Shown here: positions 54,042 to 64,000 of the stretch, piece after piece | Numbering within the stretch: the stretch's first letter is position 1 | Layout: every line of letters starts with the position of its first letter | NCBI RefSeq assembly: GCF_004664715.2 | Contig: NC_051071.1 | Span: 28,141,661 to 28,205,660, forward strand | Length of the DNA stretch: 64,000 nt | Direction of reading: 5' to 3' | From: Peromyscus leucopus | Taxonomy: Eukaryota; Chordata; Mammalia; Rodentia; Cricetidae | Notes under the pieces: generated by a model | Database searches by the model: none | What the model was told of the DNA's origin: nothing | Seen by the model: only the letters and a program-made list of their open reading frames with translations | Position numbers and translations under genes: made by a program

Positions 54042-54480
54042 GAGTTTCTTTCCAATTTCAGCATTCCTCTTCCTGCCTTAGACTTTCTTTAACCACCTTC
54101 CAAAGTTATTACAAACACAAACCCCTTATCAAATAAGCTCTGCTTTCAAGGGAACCAAAGATATAAGGTGAATCATTTGTCTTTCTTCTTTTCTTTCTCT
54201 GGAAAGACTACTTTCTGATTGCATTATTTATTACCTTATTTTAATCATTTTTGTTCTTTAAAGTTAATTTCTGAGAATTTCCTCTCATCCGCTTTTCTGA
54301 ACCAGCCTTTCCACAGTCACTAGAAGCATATAAGGACTGGTTTTGGATGAGGTACTTGTTTCCATCTCAGTTCAGTCTGTCATGTTGGGCTGTGTGAGAC
54401 TCAGAGGCTGCCTTCAGTAGACTCCACAGGCAGAGCATTTGTTTTAAGGGATGATGAATAATCTAAAAGTGCTACTGCGG
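53546..54480. other. Unique sequence with TC/CA microsatellite
   Basis: The simple repeat is at 53971-54041. The rest is not recognised. Confidence 0.4.
53971..54041. repeat. Compound (TCTG/TC)n(CA)n microsatellite
   Basis: TCTCTG units 53971-54008, pure TC to 54027, CA to 54041. Confidence 0.95.
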
Positions 54481-54484
54481 GACC

Positions 54485-54600
54485 CACTATCAAACAGGGA
54501 AACTGAGCCTTGGAGAAATTAAGTAATCGGCTCAAGACCTCATTCTAATAGCCACGATATCTGGACCTATAACCAGAACTTTCTTAGACCAAAGTTATTT
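54485..54600 (-). repeat. MIR SINE fragment, antisense
   Basis: 'ggaaactgagccttggagaa' and 'attaagtaatcggctcaaga' are the antisense MIR core; the tRNA-like end ('atatctggacctataacca') is decayed. Confidence 0.6.
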
Positions 54601-55462
54601 TTATGATACACCTTAGCATGAATAGTTGATGTCAGCAGATTAGATGGGTGAGTAATATGTACTCCTTAGTTTAATAGGAATACATGAAGAGGTAAGTTTT
54701 TTCACGGGGGAGGTGAGGCTTATGCATTAATTTTCTAATTTGGAGGGCATTTTTCAAGAGAAAGCACAAAAGATACAAACAATAAATTACATTTTAAACC
54801 AGAAAAAGAAATATTAGGCAATGCCAAAAGCTCATAAATTAGGTGGTGATGTTAGGAACATGACAGGGTGCATGGTAATTGGAACATCCTGTGCATTCAA
54901 GGCCTTCATTCCTCAGTGAGGACATCTAACCCCATCAGTACAAAGGACTATAACCATGCCTGCGAGGCTTCCTGCTGACTAAATACTGTTCTGTTATATA
55001 GAGCAATGGTCCTTCAAAATTATAAACAGCACAAGGCAGGACATTTACTGTTCTGAGTGAAAAGGGAATGTATTGCCTCAGTGCAATTGACGACCCCAGT
55101 GGGCTAGATAAAGCTTCAGATCTGTCTAGAGTCAGAATCAAATAGCATCACAGATGTCTTCTATCTTTCAGCTGAATCTTTGGTGAGCTGATGGCCTCTG
55201 TCAGCAGAACACAACCATGGCAGCCTCCCTCACCTTCTTCAGGTTTGAGGAGGCACAGCATGATAGCTGTGGTGGACATTGATCCAGTGTGATCTGTTAT
55301 CAGTCATCCACAGACCAACCTGTGTAGCAAGCACATGGAATGGCCTGTGCCTGCTCTGCTAGCTATGAATAGCATCAACTTTCCCCCAGAATGGGATTTC
55401 TATCTTAAAACATCAAGTATTTTTTTTTATTACAAGAAATGTGTAAACTTGGATGACCTGAG

Positions 55463-55463
<1 letters not shown>
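54601..55463. other. Unique sequence, no gene recognised
   Basis: No named repeat or supported ORF. Confidence 0.4.
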
Positions 55464-55530
<67 letters not shown>

Positions 55531-55553
55531 CACACACTTGCATGAGAGAGAGA

Positions 55554-55594
<41 letters not shown>
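55464..55594. repeat. Compound microsatellite (CA)n ... (GA)n
   Basis: CA 55464-55537 with one CAAA interruption, a short CTTGCATG spacer, then GA 55544-55594 with AAAG interruptions. All four long frames over it are repeat artefacts. Confidence 0.98.
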
Positions 55595-55597
<3 letters not shown>

Positions 55598-57159
55598 ACA
55601 CAGCACATATCCCTTTGTAGCCCACATACTAATCACAAAAAATGTTCTGCATCATACCTGTTGAAATAAGAAGGAAAAATGCAATCTCCAAGGTATAACT
55701 GGAGAACAAGATTGTGATGGAGAAGGCACACTTAAGCTAGACTCAACAAATTTAAGGAAATAATTATAGTGTGTGTCATATCCTAACACTCTGGCATGCA
55801 GAATTAAGCATGTTCTGTAGTGATATAGCAGAATATGCAATGCTGTGTGAAATATAAAAAGTAGAAGCTTAATCATGAAGCTTGTAGCTGGAGAGTCCAA
55901 ACAACATGTTTCCTTCATACTGAAATGTCTCCCTGGCTTATTTGCCATGACAGAGAAGTGTAAAGGAAGCCTTGACTACAGGAAACAACCCAGCAGTTGA
56001 TAGGAGGCTTGCTTTACAAAAAGTCACTGTCTTGAGAACAAACTTTGTCACTGGATGTCTGAGCCACCATTCCAAGGATGGAGACCCAGGACTCATCATC
56101 TGCCCCTCAAGTCCATCCAAGCAGTCCCTCCACAGGGAATCAAGCTTCCAGAAACTCACATTTAGGTGGGAAATCACATTGGTACCATAGCACAGATGTG
56201 TTTAGAAGTTTGTTGGATTTTAGCCATCTTTAGATATTAAAAATAGTTGATGGTGCAAAAGAACTGACAGATGGGATTACAGAAGCAAGATATATAACGG
56301 AACAAGGCAAACCCAGATTGCTAGTTGCTGATCTTGCAAAGAACTGATATTCACTCTTCAACTCTGGCTTACCTGCTGCCTTCATAGTTACCCAGTCCGT
56401 TGCCTCTCCTTCAGCATTGCATCTCCCTTTCTTAACAGTGGTCCTCTACCACACATCAGTGCTCTGCTTCTTGCCCTGGCTCTTTGCTGTGTTCTCCTCT
56501 CTTTCATTGCACTTGTTTAGGGTCTGACACGTGAACTCAGCAGTGCATGTTGCTATCACCACTGGATGAGGCATGGTACCCAGCATAGCACTCACATACA
56601 CTGATTCACTTTGCGGTAGGCATGGGACAAGTGCTCTAGCCGCTGAGCCGTTTCTCCAGCTTCAAAATGGCATTCTTAAAATCTCTATCCTGTGCTTAGT
56701 GAGAGCTAGCCTTCCTTGCAAGTCTGCCAGCCTTTACTTGGCTCCTTGTTATCAACCAGGCTCTCTGCTAAGCATGCTAAGAAAGCAAGGGTGAGCAGAA
56801 AGCAAGATACATGCACTTGTCCTCATATAGAATAAAATGTGGTGCTATAGGAACAAATATATAAATGGGCTGATTAGTTACTTAATTCAAATAAGATAAA
56901 ATCAGCCTGGAAAAGATTAGCAAGTGATTATTTTATAGATTCAACTGGAAACTTTATCTGTTCTCACAAATTGCTTTCCTCTTCTTCCTATACAGAACAC
57001 AGCCAAGCTCAAATTCTCCCGCACACATCTGCTCACCCTGGTTTCAAGGAAGCCGTCTGCCTCATCCTTCTTGTCTCCTGGATGCTCAGTTTAGCAGTGA
57101 AGTTCCATGACTCTGCTCTCACTACCCTAGCCCCCACTCCCATGCATCTCATCTCTCTT
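55595..57159. other. Mostly unique sequence
   Basis: Contains an antisense SINE head at 56578-56661. Overlapping frames at 55938-56190 occur on both strands. A 155-codon frame at 56971-57438 runs from unique DNA into a probable L2 remnant. Confidence 0.4.
56578..56661 (-). repeat. tRNA-derived SINE head, antisense
   Basis: 'gtgctctagccgctgagccg' then 'tttctccagc' is the complement of a B2/B3/RSINE-type head. The rest of the element is too decayed to classify. Confidence 0.5.
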
Positions 57160-57425
57160 CACCCACTGATACAGTCCTTCTCAATTTCCAAGTCTGGGCT
57201 CAGGCATCCCTCCGTCTCTGCTTATGTGAATGGCATGAACTTCCTCTGTCTCTCTGAAGCACCCCATAAAACATTTGGTCATAGACTTGGTCGAGGATGG
57301 TTTATGTGTGCATTTCTCCACCTAGATTGCACGGTCTTTGGAGTAGTGCCTGAGGCTCATTCATGTTATATCCCGAAATCTGGCCTGTGGCCTGTCACTT
57401 GCTGCTATTCAAAGGCAACCGACAG
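57160..57425 (+). repeat. Probable L2 3' remnant
   Basis: 'ccacctagattgcacggtct' followed by 'ttggagtagtgcctgaggct' resembles the L2 3' end wording. The upstream portion 'gaacttcctctgtctctctg' also fits L2 in position. Highly diverged. Confidence 0.35.
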
Positions 57426-57771
57426 TAGAATTTGCTAGCAACAACTTTTGTCTGGCCCTGTGATTTCAGTCCAACTTCACGGTTCTCCCAAACTTTAGTG
57501 ATGGCCTAGAACTTGTATCACACTTTCAAGGGCAGACATGGGAGACCGAGTTTCACAGAAGAAAGACAGAGGCAGGGGAGCTGAATTCAGCTTCAGCGAG
57601 GTGGGGAAGGACCTACATTTTAATGTATTCATTTGTTTGCAGAAAGCCCGAGGCCAGGATTTTCAAGAGCCAGGTTGAAGAACTTCCTTGGGACACTAAA
57701 CTAAGAATGGTGGCAGCTTGCTTGGAAGGCAATGCAGTAATGTGGTGTTAATTAATGACATCTCCACCAGG

Positions 57772-57905
57772 GAAAGTTACAGCATTTGGAGCCAGACAGA
57801 TGGGAATTTAACTTTTATCTTCTCCACCTGTGTAACCTTGAAAAAGTTACTTGGCTGTGCTCAGCCTCAGGATTGGGCTCATCTTTAGAGGAGGGATGAT
57901 GGACC
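57772..57905 (+). repeat. MIR SINE
   Basis: 'catttggagccagacagatg', 'tgtgtaaccttgaaaaagtt', 'acttggctgtgctcagcctc' follow the MIR head-to-core order. Confidence 0.68.
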
Positions 57906-60449
57906 TTTATCAGAAGTCAGTTTAGAAAACTGCAAGACAGGATATAGAGCACAATGGACGTCACCTAGGGAGCCTTGTGTTTAGGACTTAAGGTGGGAAG
58001 GAGCCTGGTTAGAGGCCTTTTCTCTATGGCACTCATTTCTCTCTCTGTGTTAGACACTCATGACCCTGTTGCATTCCCCACCAAAACCAGTCAAGTCATT
58101 GGTGTGGAATCAGAGTCTATGCAACCCAGTCTGTCCTTTATTCCATGTGAGCAGCTCCTTGAAACAAAACCCCACCTCACCATGCCTCACCCCACTTGGT
58201 AACTTACACCAATGGGTCCTGGAGTGTGGCAGAAGCGCAGGCAGCAAAGCTTGAGCCCTAGCCCACAGCTGATGCATTTCTGGGATGCCAATGCTATTAT
58301 CACTCAGTGGAGAGGTTCTAGAATCTTCCACTGGACAATGACCTTCCTTGGTTAATTATTGTTAACATTATTATCAGATTTCTTATGCCAGGTTTCTTGG
58401 CATGATTCCTGATGTCTCTCTCCAGTTATGGATAAGCCTTTGTATTTTATTCTGGTCCACATTAAGTTCTGACCCCTGATTACTTAACTCCTATCTACTA
58501 AATCACAAGTCAGCTACCCTGGTGACAGTCATCAGGCCTTTGCCAGCTCTGTACTGATGGAGACCCTGTGGTTGTTTCCATTTCCAGTGTACTATGCATT
58601 TGTTCCATTTGTGGGTCCTCAAGTTTATATCGAAGTCCTCAGATATAAAAGTGCTGCTTATAACTTCTAGAATGAAAGAAGAGAAGTTCGGGCAGAAATG
58701 TCCCATTCCTGCCATGTAATTTCTAGATGAGCTTTTGGGATTGAAAGATCCACAAACAATGAATAAGCATGGCTAGGCACGCGCCTTTGAGTACATCTGA
58801 TGGCTGGTGATGTGGGCTGGAGAGGATGCTGGCTTTAGGGGCAGGAAATTAGAAATGATAGCTCTGATGTCTCCTACACAACAAGGTTACATATTCCCCC
58901 AAACTCTAGTCTCTTCCTCCATAAAACAGCAAAATGCCTCCTTCCAGGGGACCTAGGAGAATAAATGAAACAAAAAGCAAACAAAAATATCAGTTATCAG
59001 CACATGCTCTGAATGTGTTGAAGTATCACACTGTTAATATAGACAGTATGTGAATCAAAAATTAAAATGAAATAGTTAAAAAAAAAAACCTGATCCAAAA
59101 TGGAATCTAAGAAGTTTACACAGTAAAGTATCTTTTCCATGAGAGTAAGGCATTTCAGGACCTCCACCAGTTTGTAAGTTCTATTGAGTAAGCTGCAGAG
59201 ATCAAAAACTTCCAGAGCTCTGTGTATGGAAGTGAGATTTGCTCATGGATGTGAGAGGGACCTTGCTGTAACAGAGAGCTCAGAGAATACAGATCCATTG
59301 CAGGCCCTGGGATGACGTCTTCTCAAACAGACATGCAAAATTTTAGCTGTCTGTGTACTACTTAGATGTCTCTGACCTTGGTATTCAGAGGTGGGTGGGT
59401 CTTGCTCTGCCCTGGTTCCAAATGAGCCACTTTCCCTGTGCCCCAGGCACCATCTCCAATGAGAATTGACTTAATCACATTGATTCCCATGCATAGTTAA
59501 ATTCTTGTATTTTTCCTAAATTTTCTGGTCTTTAGTTGCCTCTTATGAAATGAGCATAGTAATATCTGCCTGACTGACATAATTTAGTTTTCAAAACATA
59601 AACCAGAGAGCCAGGTATATGGATTCTGTTATGATTCAGGGAATTTCTAACACTCTTAGTCTTTATGAAATGGAGGGCAGGACCTTTTCATGGGCATGCT
59701 CTACATATCCTATAAGAACAAGTGGTCTCAAAAGCACAGGAAGCAGGGCATTGATGTAAATATCAATCTTGCCACCAATGCCTTATCTCAGAGAGAAGTA
59801 TCTGTCTCTCATCCCAAATAACAACTCTTTTGAACATAACCTAGTGAGTTCTGGAAGTGGGGCAGACATTTCAGTAGATAGACTGAGACCTGTCCCACTG
59901 TATAAATATCTGGAGCGAAGGATTCTGACTCCCACCCTGAATGTGCTGCAATGGAAAGGGAAGAGAGAGGCTGAAGTCCTCTGCTCCTCAACTTGGGCAG
60001 GCTCTCAACTCTCTCTAGTAACTCTTACTTGAGCCTAAACCTTCAGATTTATCTGGAGATGGAACTCTGCTCTCATGGAAAAGAGATCAGACTGTGTTTT
60101 CTAAGAGGATATCACTGATTTGCAAAACTCCCTCTTAGGTATCAGCTTCTCACTTGCTCACCTCCAGTTAAATGAGGTTCTGGGTATTAATTAGAATCTA
60201 TTAAATACCTGTGACAATTGAGCCCTTGCCATATTGGCACAGTCCACCCTTCCATGTCTTGCATTACAGAGATTGGAACTAACTGGTAGGGAACTTGATC
60301 TGTGTCAATCTACATTTTGGGCATGGAGCTTAGGCACCATCAGCCCTACATAGCCTGGTTCCCTAATCTACATAAGTGTGTGTATAAAAACCATCAGCCC
60401 AGCCTCTGTAAAATCCTGGCCCAGGACAAATGCATAATTAACTTTCATT
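57906..60449. other. Mostly unique sequence
   Basis: Faint MIR-like patches near 58830-58975 and 59520-59620 are not firm. The frames at 57975-58331 overlap on opposite strands without a domain. A 10-A run lies at 59079-59088. Confidence 0.35.
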
Positions 60450-60560
60450 CCTTTCATACTTGCTTCTGGGTACAGGCTGTTCCTTCCTGAGGCATTCTCA
60501 ACTGCCTATTCCCTCCTGGGTATCCTCCAAGGAATATTTCATGCATCTATCTTCAAGCAC
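60450..60560 (+). repeat. Probable L2 fragment
   Basis: 'catacttgcttctgggtaca', 'ggctgttccttcctgaggca', 'attccctcctgggtatcctc' resemble an L2 3' segment. Weak. Confidence 0.3.
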
Positions 60561-60834
60561 ATTCAGAATAAATATCCTGATTTACAACACTTTATCCTTA
60601 CAGGACAAGGATGCCCAGGGGGTCTTATAGAACCCTTAGGGGGACCAGTAGTCATGGTGGTGCTTAAATATTGTTTCCAGTCTTCAAGAGAAGGTAAGAT
60701 CAGCAAAGAGATTGGTACCAGACATTGACAGAAAGCTGGAAGGGATTCAGTTAGAATCAGCAGCATGTGTGAAGACAAAGCTAGGCTTATGCTTTCAGAG
60801 CTAAGAGGCAAACTGAGGGTGTGAGTTGGGCTGA

Positions 60835-61010
60835 GTATATCTCGCAGGGATCTCTAAACAGAACCTACAGAGTACATGCATATATTAGGAAAGGGGATTA
60901 TTGTCTTGGCTTATACAATAGGGCTAGGCTTCTATGAGAGGTTGAGATGCTTTAGTAGTCCCACATGGTAAAGCTGGAGTCTACTGTCAGATGATCTGGT
61001 TGCCATATAG
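60835..61010 (-). repeat. Possible old LTR-type repeat fragment
   Basis: 'agggatctctaaacagaacc', 'aaaggggattattgtcttgg' and 'gagatgctttagtagtccca' resemble a rodent dispersed repeat I have seen, but I cannot name it. Orientation is a guess. Confidence 0.3.
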
Positions 61011-61195
61011 TCACTCATACATGCTACCTCCTGATTTCTCCTCATCTGGATCTCCAGTCTGGAAAAGGTGCCACCTCCATTCTGTCACTTTTTCATACAT
61101 CAATTTTCTCTGCAAATGTCTCCATTGACAAAAATGAGGATGGCAATAGCCCATACCTTGTTGTTGTGGAGTGTTAATATAGGATTCATTTATGC

Positions 61196-61618
61196 TGTGG
61201 AATATTTGTTTAATGATGCAAAGATGTGCTGCATTTTTTTAAGTTGCATTTATTTAACTCTGTGAAGTTGTGTTATTGTGTCTGTCTAAAACACATGATT
61301 AGTCTAATAAAAAGCTGAATGGCCAATAGCAAGGCAGGAGGAATCTGGGAAAGGAGATTGAGGAACAAGAAAAGAAGAGGAGGACATCAGGGGCCAGCCA
61401 CTCAAGCTACACAACAAGCCACAGAGTAAGAAGTAAAGAAAGGTATAAAGAATACATAAAGATAAAAGCCAGAGGCAAAAGGTAGATGGGATAATTTAAG
61501 AAAAGCTGTCTAGAAACAAGCCAAGCTAAGGCTGGGCACTCATAAGTGAAAACATGCCTCAGTATGATTTATTTAGGAGCTGAATGGCAGGCCCCCCAAG
61601 GAGTAGAGATTAAAATCA
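61196..61618 (+). mobile_element. Solo LTR, family C copy 1 (MYSERV/mys-like)
   Basis: Starts TGTGGAATATTTG and ends near TAAAATCA. Contains 'taataaaaagctgaatggcc', 'aatagcaaggcaggagg', 'gccagaggcaaaaggtagat' and 'ggcaggccccccaaggag'. The same blocks occur reversed at 62338-62817. I associate this LTR with cricetid endogenous retroviruses of the mys/MYSERV kind, but the exact family is not confirmed. It lacks about 60 bp in the middle compared with its partner. No internal retroviral region and no clear target duplication. Confidence 0.75.
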
Positions 61619-62100
61619 ATTAACTATACCTTGTTGTACTGCTATGAAAACTGAGCAAATTAGCAAGATGTGTACTAACTAGTTAGTTCAGAGTGAACTT
61701 TTTTTGTGGTACCTAATTTTGTCATCTAATTTAGCTACACATTCACCCCTCCTCTGGCTGTGCATTCTTCAGAGACAGGCACAGCGGTAGAGCTCATTGA
61801 AGTGAGAGAGCATGCACACTGAAGGAAAGCCTGCAGGACAAGGTATTGGAGGCAGGGGAGAGTACAGAGCTTGGCTTGCAGAGATGATCAGCAGGAGTCT
61901 CTGACATATATCCAAGCTTAGCTTCATTCTGTTCTGAGTGCTTACAGAGAAATGGATTAAGATTGCTACTGTAATTCTTGTCCATATCTCATGGATAGGA
62001 GGAATGACTATGAGCATGGGTTGGTGCACAGGTGATGGCATGTTATTATAAGATTTAATGCCAGAATTATACTCCAGGGATGAGCTAAAAGCTAGCAATA
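61619..62100. other. Unique sequence between two LTRs
   Basis: No named repeat. Two overlapping minus-strand frames (61769-62110) have no recognisable domain. Confidence 0.4.
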
Positions 62101-62237
62101 GGGCTGGCAAGATGACTAAGTGGGTAAAAGCAGTTCATGTTAAGTCCTAGGAGCCAAGTTTGATCACCAGCATTCATATAGTAAAAGGAAAGAAAAGATT
62201 CCCACAAATTTTCCTCTGATATCCACATACTTGCTTT

Positions 62238-62288
<51 letters not shown>

Positions 62289-62315
62289 TAAATGAATGAA
62301 TATAAAATAAATGAA
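62101..62315 (+). repeat. tRNA-derived B2/B3-type SINE with (CA)n
   Basis: 'gggctggcaagatgactaag', 'tgggtaaaagcagttcatgt', 'gccaagtttgatcaccagca', 'ttcctctgatatccacatac', then CA 62239-62286 and an AT-rich tail. Same SINE type as at 50851. Confidence 0.8.
62239..62286. repeat. (CA)24 microsatellite
   Basis: Uninterrupted 48 bp of AC/CA inside the SINE tail. Confidence 0.97.
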
Positions 62316-62337
62316 GTTGATAGACTCATCTTGTCCC

Positions 62338-62817
62338 TGTAACAGACCTATTTGTTGTTTTGTTTGTTTACTATTTTTCTCTTTGGGGGCCCACCATCCA
62401 GATCCCAGATAAATCACACACTGAGGCTTATTCTTGATTATAAATACTCAGCCTTAGCTTGGCTTGTTTCTTGCCATTTTTTCTTAAATTATCCCATCTA
62501 CCTTTTGCCTCTGGGCTTTTCCCATTCTTTTACTTCTGTAAGTCTTACTCTTACTTCATGGCTGGCTATGTAGCTGGGTGACTGGTCCCTGGGTTCTTCT
62601 TCCTTCTCTGGCTACTTCTTTTCTTCCTCCCAGATTTCTCCTTCTATATATTCTTTCTGCCTCCCAACCCTGCCTATCCTTTCCCTTGCCTCACCATTAG
62701 CCATTCAGCTCTTTACTAGCTCATCAGGTGTTTCAGACAGGCTCAGTAACACAGCATCACAGAATTAAACAAATGCAACATAAACAAAAGTAACACACCT
62801 TAATATAATATTCTACA
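62338..62817 (-). mobile_element. Solo LTR, family C copy 2 (MYSERV/mys-like), antisense
   Basis: The minus-strand start is TGTAGAATATT (62817), matching TGTGGAATATT of copy 1. The other end is at TGTTGTTTTG (62353) or TGTAACAG (62338). Shared blocks on the plus strand: 'atctaccttttgcctctggg', 'cttagcttggcttgtttctt', 'ccattcagctctttactagc'. It is longer and better preserved than copy 1, with a TATATA-containing segment (62645-62650). No target duplication was identified by eye. The 73-codon plus-strand frame over it is a shadow. Confidence 0.75.
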
Positions 62818-64000
62818 GCATCCATTTTTCAGATTCTCAGGGTTTCTTGGCATGCATGTAAGGCAAGCCATCCACATCAGGACACATTCATCCTATGCTT
62901 TAGAGCATTGTTCTTATATCCTGCTGGGAATTTATTAATAAGATCATCTCAGACTTAGCTCTGGACACCCTCATAGCCAGTCTGTAAAGCAAGGTATCAG
63001 TCACCAGGACTGGATTTCTAGCAAGTGGGAACTGATCAGTGTCATATCCCTCGGTCTAGGACCAACACTGGATACGCACACTGAAAGATTCTAATCTTTG
63101 AGAACCTCTTGCATTGTACCCTGCCTTGGATGATATTCCCAAGACTAGAAAATCCCTGTATTCCTTGCTCTCTGCCCTGGACTGCTATGTTTCTCTGCTG
63201 GAGTCTAACTCTGGTTCCCTGTTTGTGCCACCAGTGTGTGGATCCTGAAGTCTGGGACAGATGTGATTAAGGAAAGTATTTGGTGCTCAGAATGTTAGCT
63301 GCATGAATATATGGATGAATAAATAGGATAAAACTCCCTTTCCCCCGGGGGCAGTCATAGGTTCTGCCAGCCAAAATAGTAATACTCTTACCTCAATGAG
63401 TTGTCTGTCGCAATTATTTCTCCTTCAGCTCATCTCAGAGAAGAACTCCCAGGCTAGACAATTAGCCAAGCCCCTAGTTGTGCCACAATCTTGACCTCTG
63501 TAGCATATTAAGATGACAACTCATTACTTTCATTTTTAAATATGCATCCTCTCATCATGCACCCCAGCCCCACTATAAACTTGATTATGGACCAAAATGC
63601 AGATTTTTATTTTTTTAGCTCATCGTAACATCTTAAGTGCCCAGCCATGAATGTGACTAGAACATAGACAAACTGAAAAGTATTTGCCAGATGAATGAAC
63701 ACATGGAAAGACCCTGTTTACAATGAACATATTTACTGCGCTCTCATAAAAGATTGGAAAATGATTGCAAAGCCAATAGCTGGCTTTTATAGATTCTCAA
63801 GGTTGTCAACAAAGAAAAATCTGGGGGAGAAATGGCTTCAGAAATGCACAAGAGCTCTCTAGCCATTGTTGCAGAGGACATCCAGTTCATCAGACAATTA
63901 GACTCCTGTGTTCTCTTTCAGCAAACAAGCTTCAGAAAAAAGTTGCATTTTGATATTTTTTTCCCTAGAGCTGATTAGTGAATGCTTACTTTAAAAAAGA
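62818..64000. other. Mostly unique sequence to the window end
   Basis: Possible L2 ends at 63230-63330 and 63590-63705. 63715-63985 looks like a conserved noncoding block (see findings). No supported ORF. Confidence 0.4.
63590..63705 (+). repeat. Probable L2 3' end
   Basis: 'agaacatagacaaactgaaa' followed by 'agtatttgccagatgaatga' resembles the 'ggcacatagtaggcgctcaataaatatttgttgaatgaatg'-type L2 end in order, strongly diverged. Confidence 0.35.

Noticed and set aside
55335..55664. His-Thr and Ser-Leu repeat frames on both strands
   Set aside because: Translations of the (CA)n/(GA)n microsatellite.
56971..57438. 155-codon plus-strand ORF
   Set aside because: It runs from unique DNA into a probable L2 remnant and has no recognised domain.
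57620..57690. Possible splice acceptor ('catttgtttgcag') followed by a GC-richer stretch
   Set aside because: The polypyrimidine tract is weak, there is no matching donor and no coding frame with known similarity downstream.

Overview
The window looks like a stretch of rodent nuclear DNA, probably from a cricetid (deer mouse, vole or hamster group). It carries B1, B2/B3-type, B4 and ID-like SINEs, 5'-truncated L1 elements with rodent 3' UTRs, old mammal-wide repeats (MIR, MER20, probable L2, ancient L1) and many long dinucleotide microsatellites. Several LTRs resemble ones I associate with cricetid genomes; the species cannot be fixed by eye. Base composition is AT-leaning and CpG-poor, and no CpG island is visible.

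No protein-coding gene, coding exon, tRNA, rRNA or snRNA gene could be supported. The open reading frames are short, lack recognisable domains and mostly fall in microsatellites, SINEs or L1 3' UTRs. The window is best read as intergenic or deep-intronic. One unexplained 107-codon frame with a membrane-helix-like stretch (1449-1772) is listed at low confidence.

Layout. 1-9 kb: mostly unique sequence with a TC/GT microsatellite next to a B4 SINE (2.2-2.6 kb), a MER20 hAT transposon copy (5.0 kb), an antisense B3 SINE (5.3 kb) and an AT-rich block that looks like a conserved noncoding element (6.4 kb). 9-21 kb: four LTR copies. Those at 9021-9428 and 18554-19080 belong to one family and have perfect 6-bp target duplications, 20021-20406 has a 5-bp duplication, and 10738-11124 is antisense. 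This part also holds a 53-bp tandem duplication (10.6 kb), MIR and GT repeats, and a short L1 lying between two 80-bp direct repeats (17.2-18.0 kb). 21-30 kb: B3-type SINEs, a MIR, B1 elements, a rodent dispersed repeat interrupted by about 310 bp, and an ancient L1 fragment. 30-33 kb: a young B1 with a 14-bp duplication, and a 1.64-kb L1 inserted into a pre-existing B3 SINE with a 12-bp duplication. 33-44 kb: URR1-like repeat, microsatellites, B3, B1 and an ancient L1. 44-48 kb: three L1 insertions, including a probable twin-priming inversion. 48-57 kb: microsatellites, a SINE and two ancient L1 remnants. 57-64 kb: MIR/L2 remnants and two related LTRs in opposite orientation about 0.7 kb apart.

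There is no operon-like or multi-gene system here. The informative content is the insertion history and a few unexplained unique blocks. Assignments rest on remembered consensus sequences, not on a search, so family names are less certain than the class of element.
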